Below, in pieces: positions 63,836 to 64,000 of a stretch of 64,000 nt of DNA. The stretch covers positions 18,667 through 82,666 of the forward strand of contig NZ_DASTAT010000086.1 in the NCBI RefSeq assembly GCF_035712445.1, read 5' to 3'. The DNA is from Oligoflexus sp. GTDB lineage: Bacteria; Bdellovibrionota_B; Oligoflexia; Oligoflexales; Oligoflexaceae. The notes under the pieces were generated by a model. It did no database searches, was not told the DNA's origin, and saw only the letters and a program-made list of their open reading frames with translations. The translations under genes and the position numbers were made by a program. Positions within the stretch are counted from its first letter, which is position 1; every line of letters begins with the position of its first letter.

Positions 63836-64000
63836 TTGATACGGCTGCTTAAAATCTTTCTCGCGCTTCTGGCCTGCTGGCCCGTCACCGGCCTGGCCCA
63901 AAACCAGGACATTATGGTGAATCTGGCGACGCTGCCGGACGATGAATCGCTGCTTATCGGTCGCTATGTGACTTGGTGGGACGCCGGTCCTGACGTTCAG
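63836..64000 (+). CDS. Start of an exported protein (cut by the window end)
   Basis: 55 codons are visible, open to the edge. The start is TTG 63836 with TGAGG 10 bases upstream. The N-terminus (IRLLKIFLALLACWPVTGLA) is a signal peptide with cleavage before QNQD. The following LPDDESLLIGRYVTWWDAGP recalls the beginning of 7TMR-DISM-type sensor domains, but too little is seen to assign it. It is divergent from the 7TM kinase. Confidence 0.55.
   Translation, partial: MIRLLKIFLALLACWPVTGLAQNQDIMVNLATLPDDESLLIGRYVTWWDAGPDVQ

Overview
The window reads as chromosomal DNA of a free-living Gram-negative bacterium with roughly 55-60 % GC. It carries many secreted proteins and lipoproteins, large multidomain sensor kinases, a Hanks-type kinase fused to a phosphatase, a glyoxylate shunt and a galactofuranose/rhamnose-type surface-sugar operon. 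This mix resembles Oligoflexia/Bdellovibrionota or myxobacteria-like delta-proteobacterial lineages, but the lineage is inferred from gene content and is not proven. I saw no rRNA, tRNA, CRISPR array or intact insertion sequence.

Layout. 1-1333 is a graveyard of three broken genes: a di-haem peroxidase tail, a cupredoxin lacking its C-terminal copper motif, and a chemoreceptor tail. 1.5-9.7 kb is mostly housekeeping: an RlmK-type rRNA methyltransferase, a hydrolase/DoxX pair, clpS-clpA with a small downstream gene, a MotA/MotB-like stator pair and an ImmA/IrrE-like regulator without its metal motif. 9.7-14.8 kb holds envelope proteins, including a six-repeat Ig-like lipoprotein. 14.8-22.5 kb has a triple-PAS histidine kinase and a 1740-residue kinase/ATPase/GAF/PP2C signalling protein. 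22.5-32 kb has an AbgT transporter, a 587-residue coiled-coil protein, and a MarR-controlled EmrA-EmrB-TolC efflux operon divergent from a pirin.

32-43.9 kb has a GH43 enzyme with an inserted carbohydrate-binding-like module. Facing it is a six-gene minus-strand operon (glycosyltransferase, GH1-RmlD fusion, UDP-galactopyranose mutase, two ferritin-like proteins, a small lipoprotein). A collagen-like lipoprotein and a protein with three Cys-pair modules follow. 44-48.7 kb has a Nudix hydrolase, a DHA2 exporter, a Lys/Asp-rich lipoprotein and a broken receiver gene. 48.7-53.2 kb is a compact operon: small unknown protein, double-domain KaiC-like ATPase, hybrid histidine kinase. 53.4-59.3 kb has hflX-pgi and, divergently, aceB-aceA behind a good sigma70-like promoter. 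The right end has a secreted alpha-amylase, a 7TM CheA-like kinase and the start of another exported protein.

The most unusual material is the KaiC-like/hybrid-kinase operon with no KaiA or KaiB, the galactofuranose/ferritin operon with its GH1-RmlD fusion, the kinase-plus-phosphatase giant protein, and the membrane-anchored CheA-like kinase. Start sites were chosen from ribosome-binding-site spacing; several genes begin with GTG or TTG.
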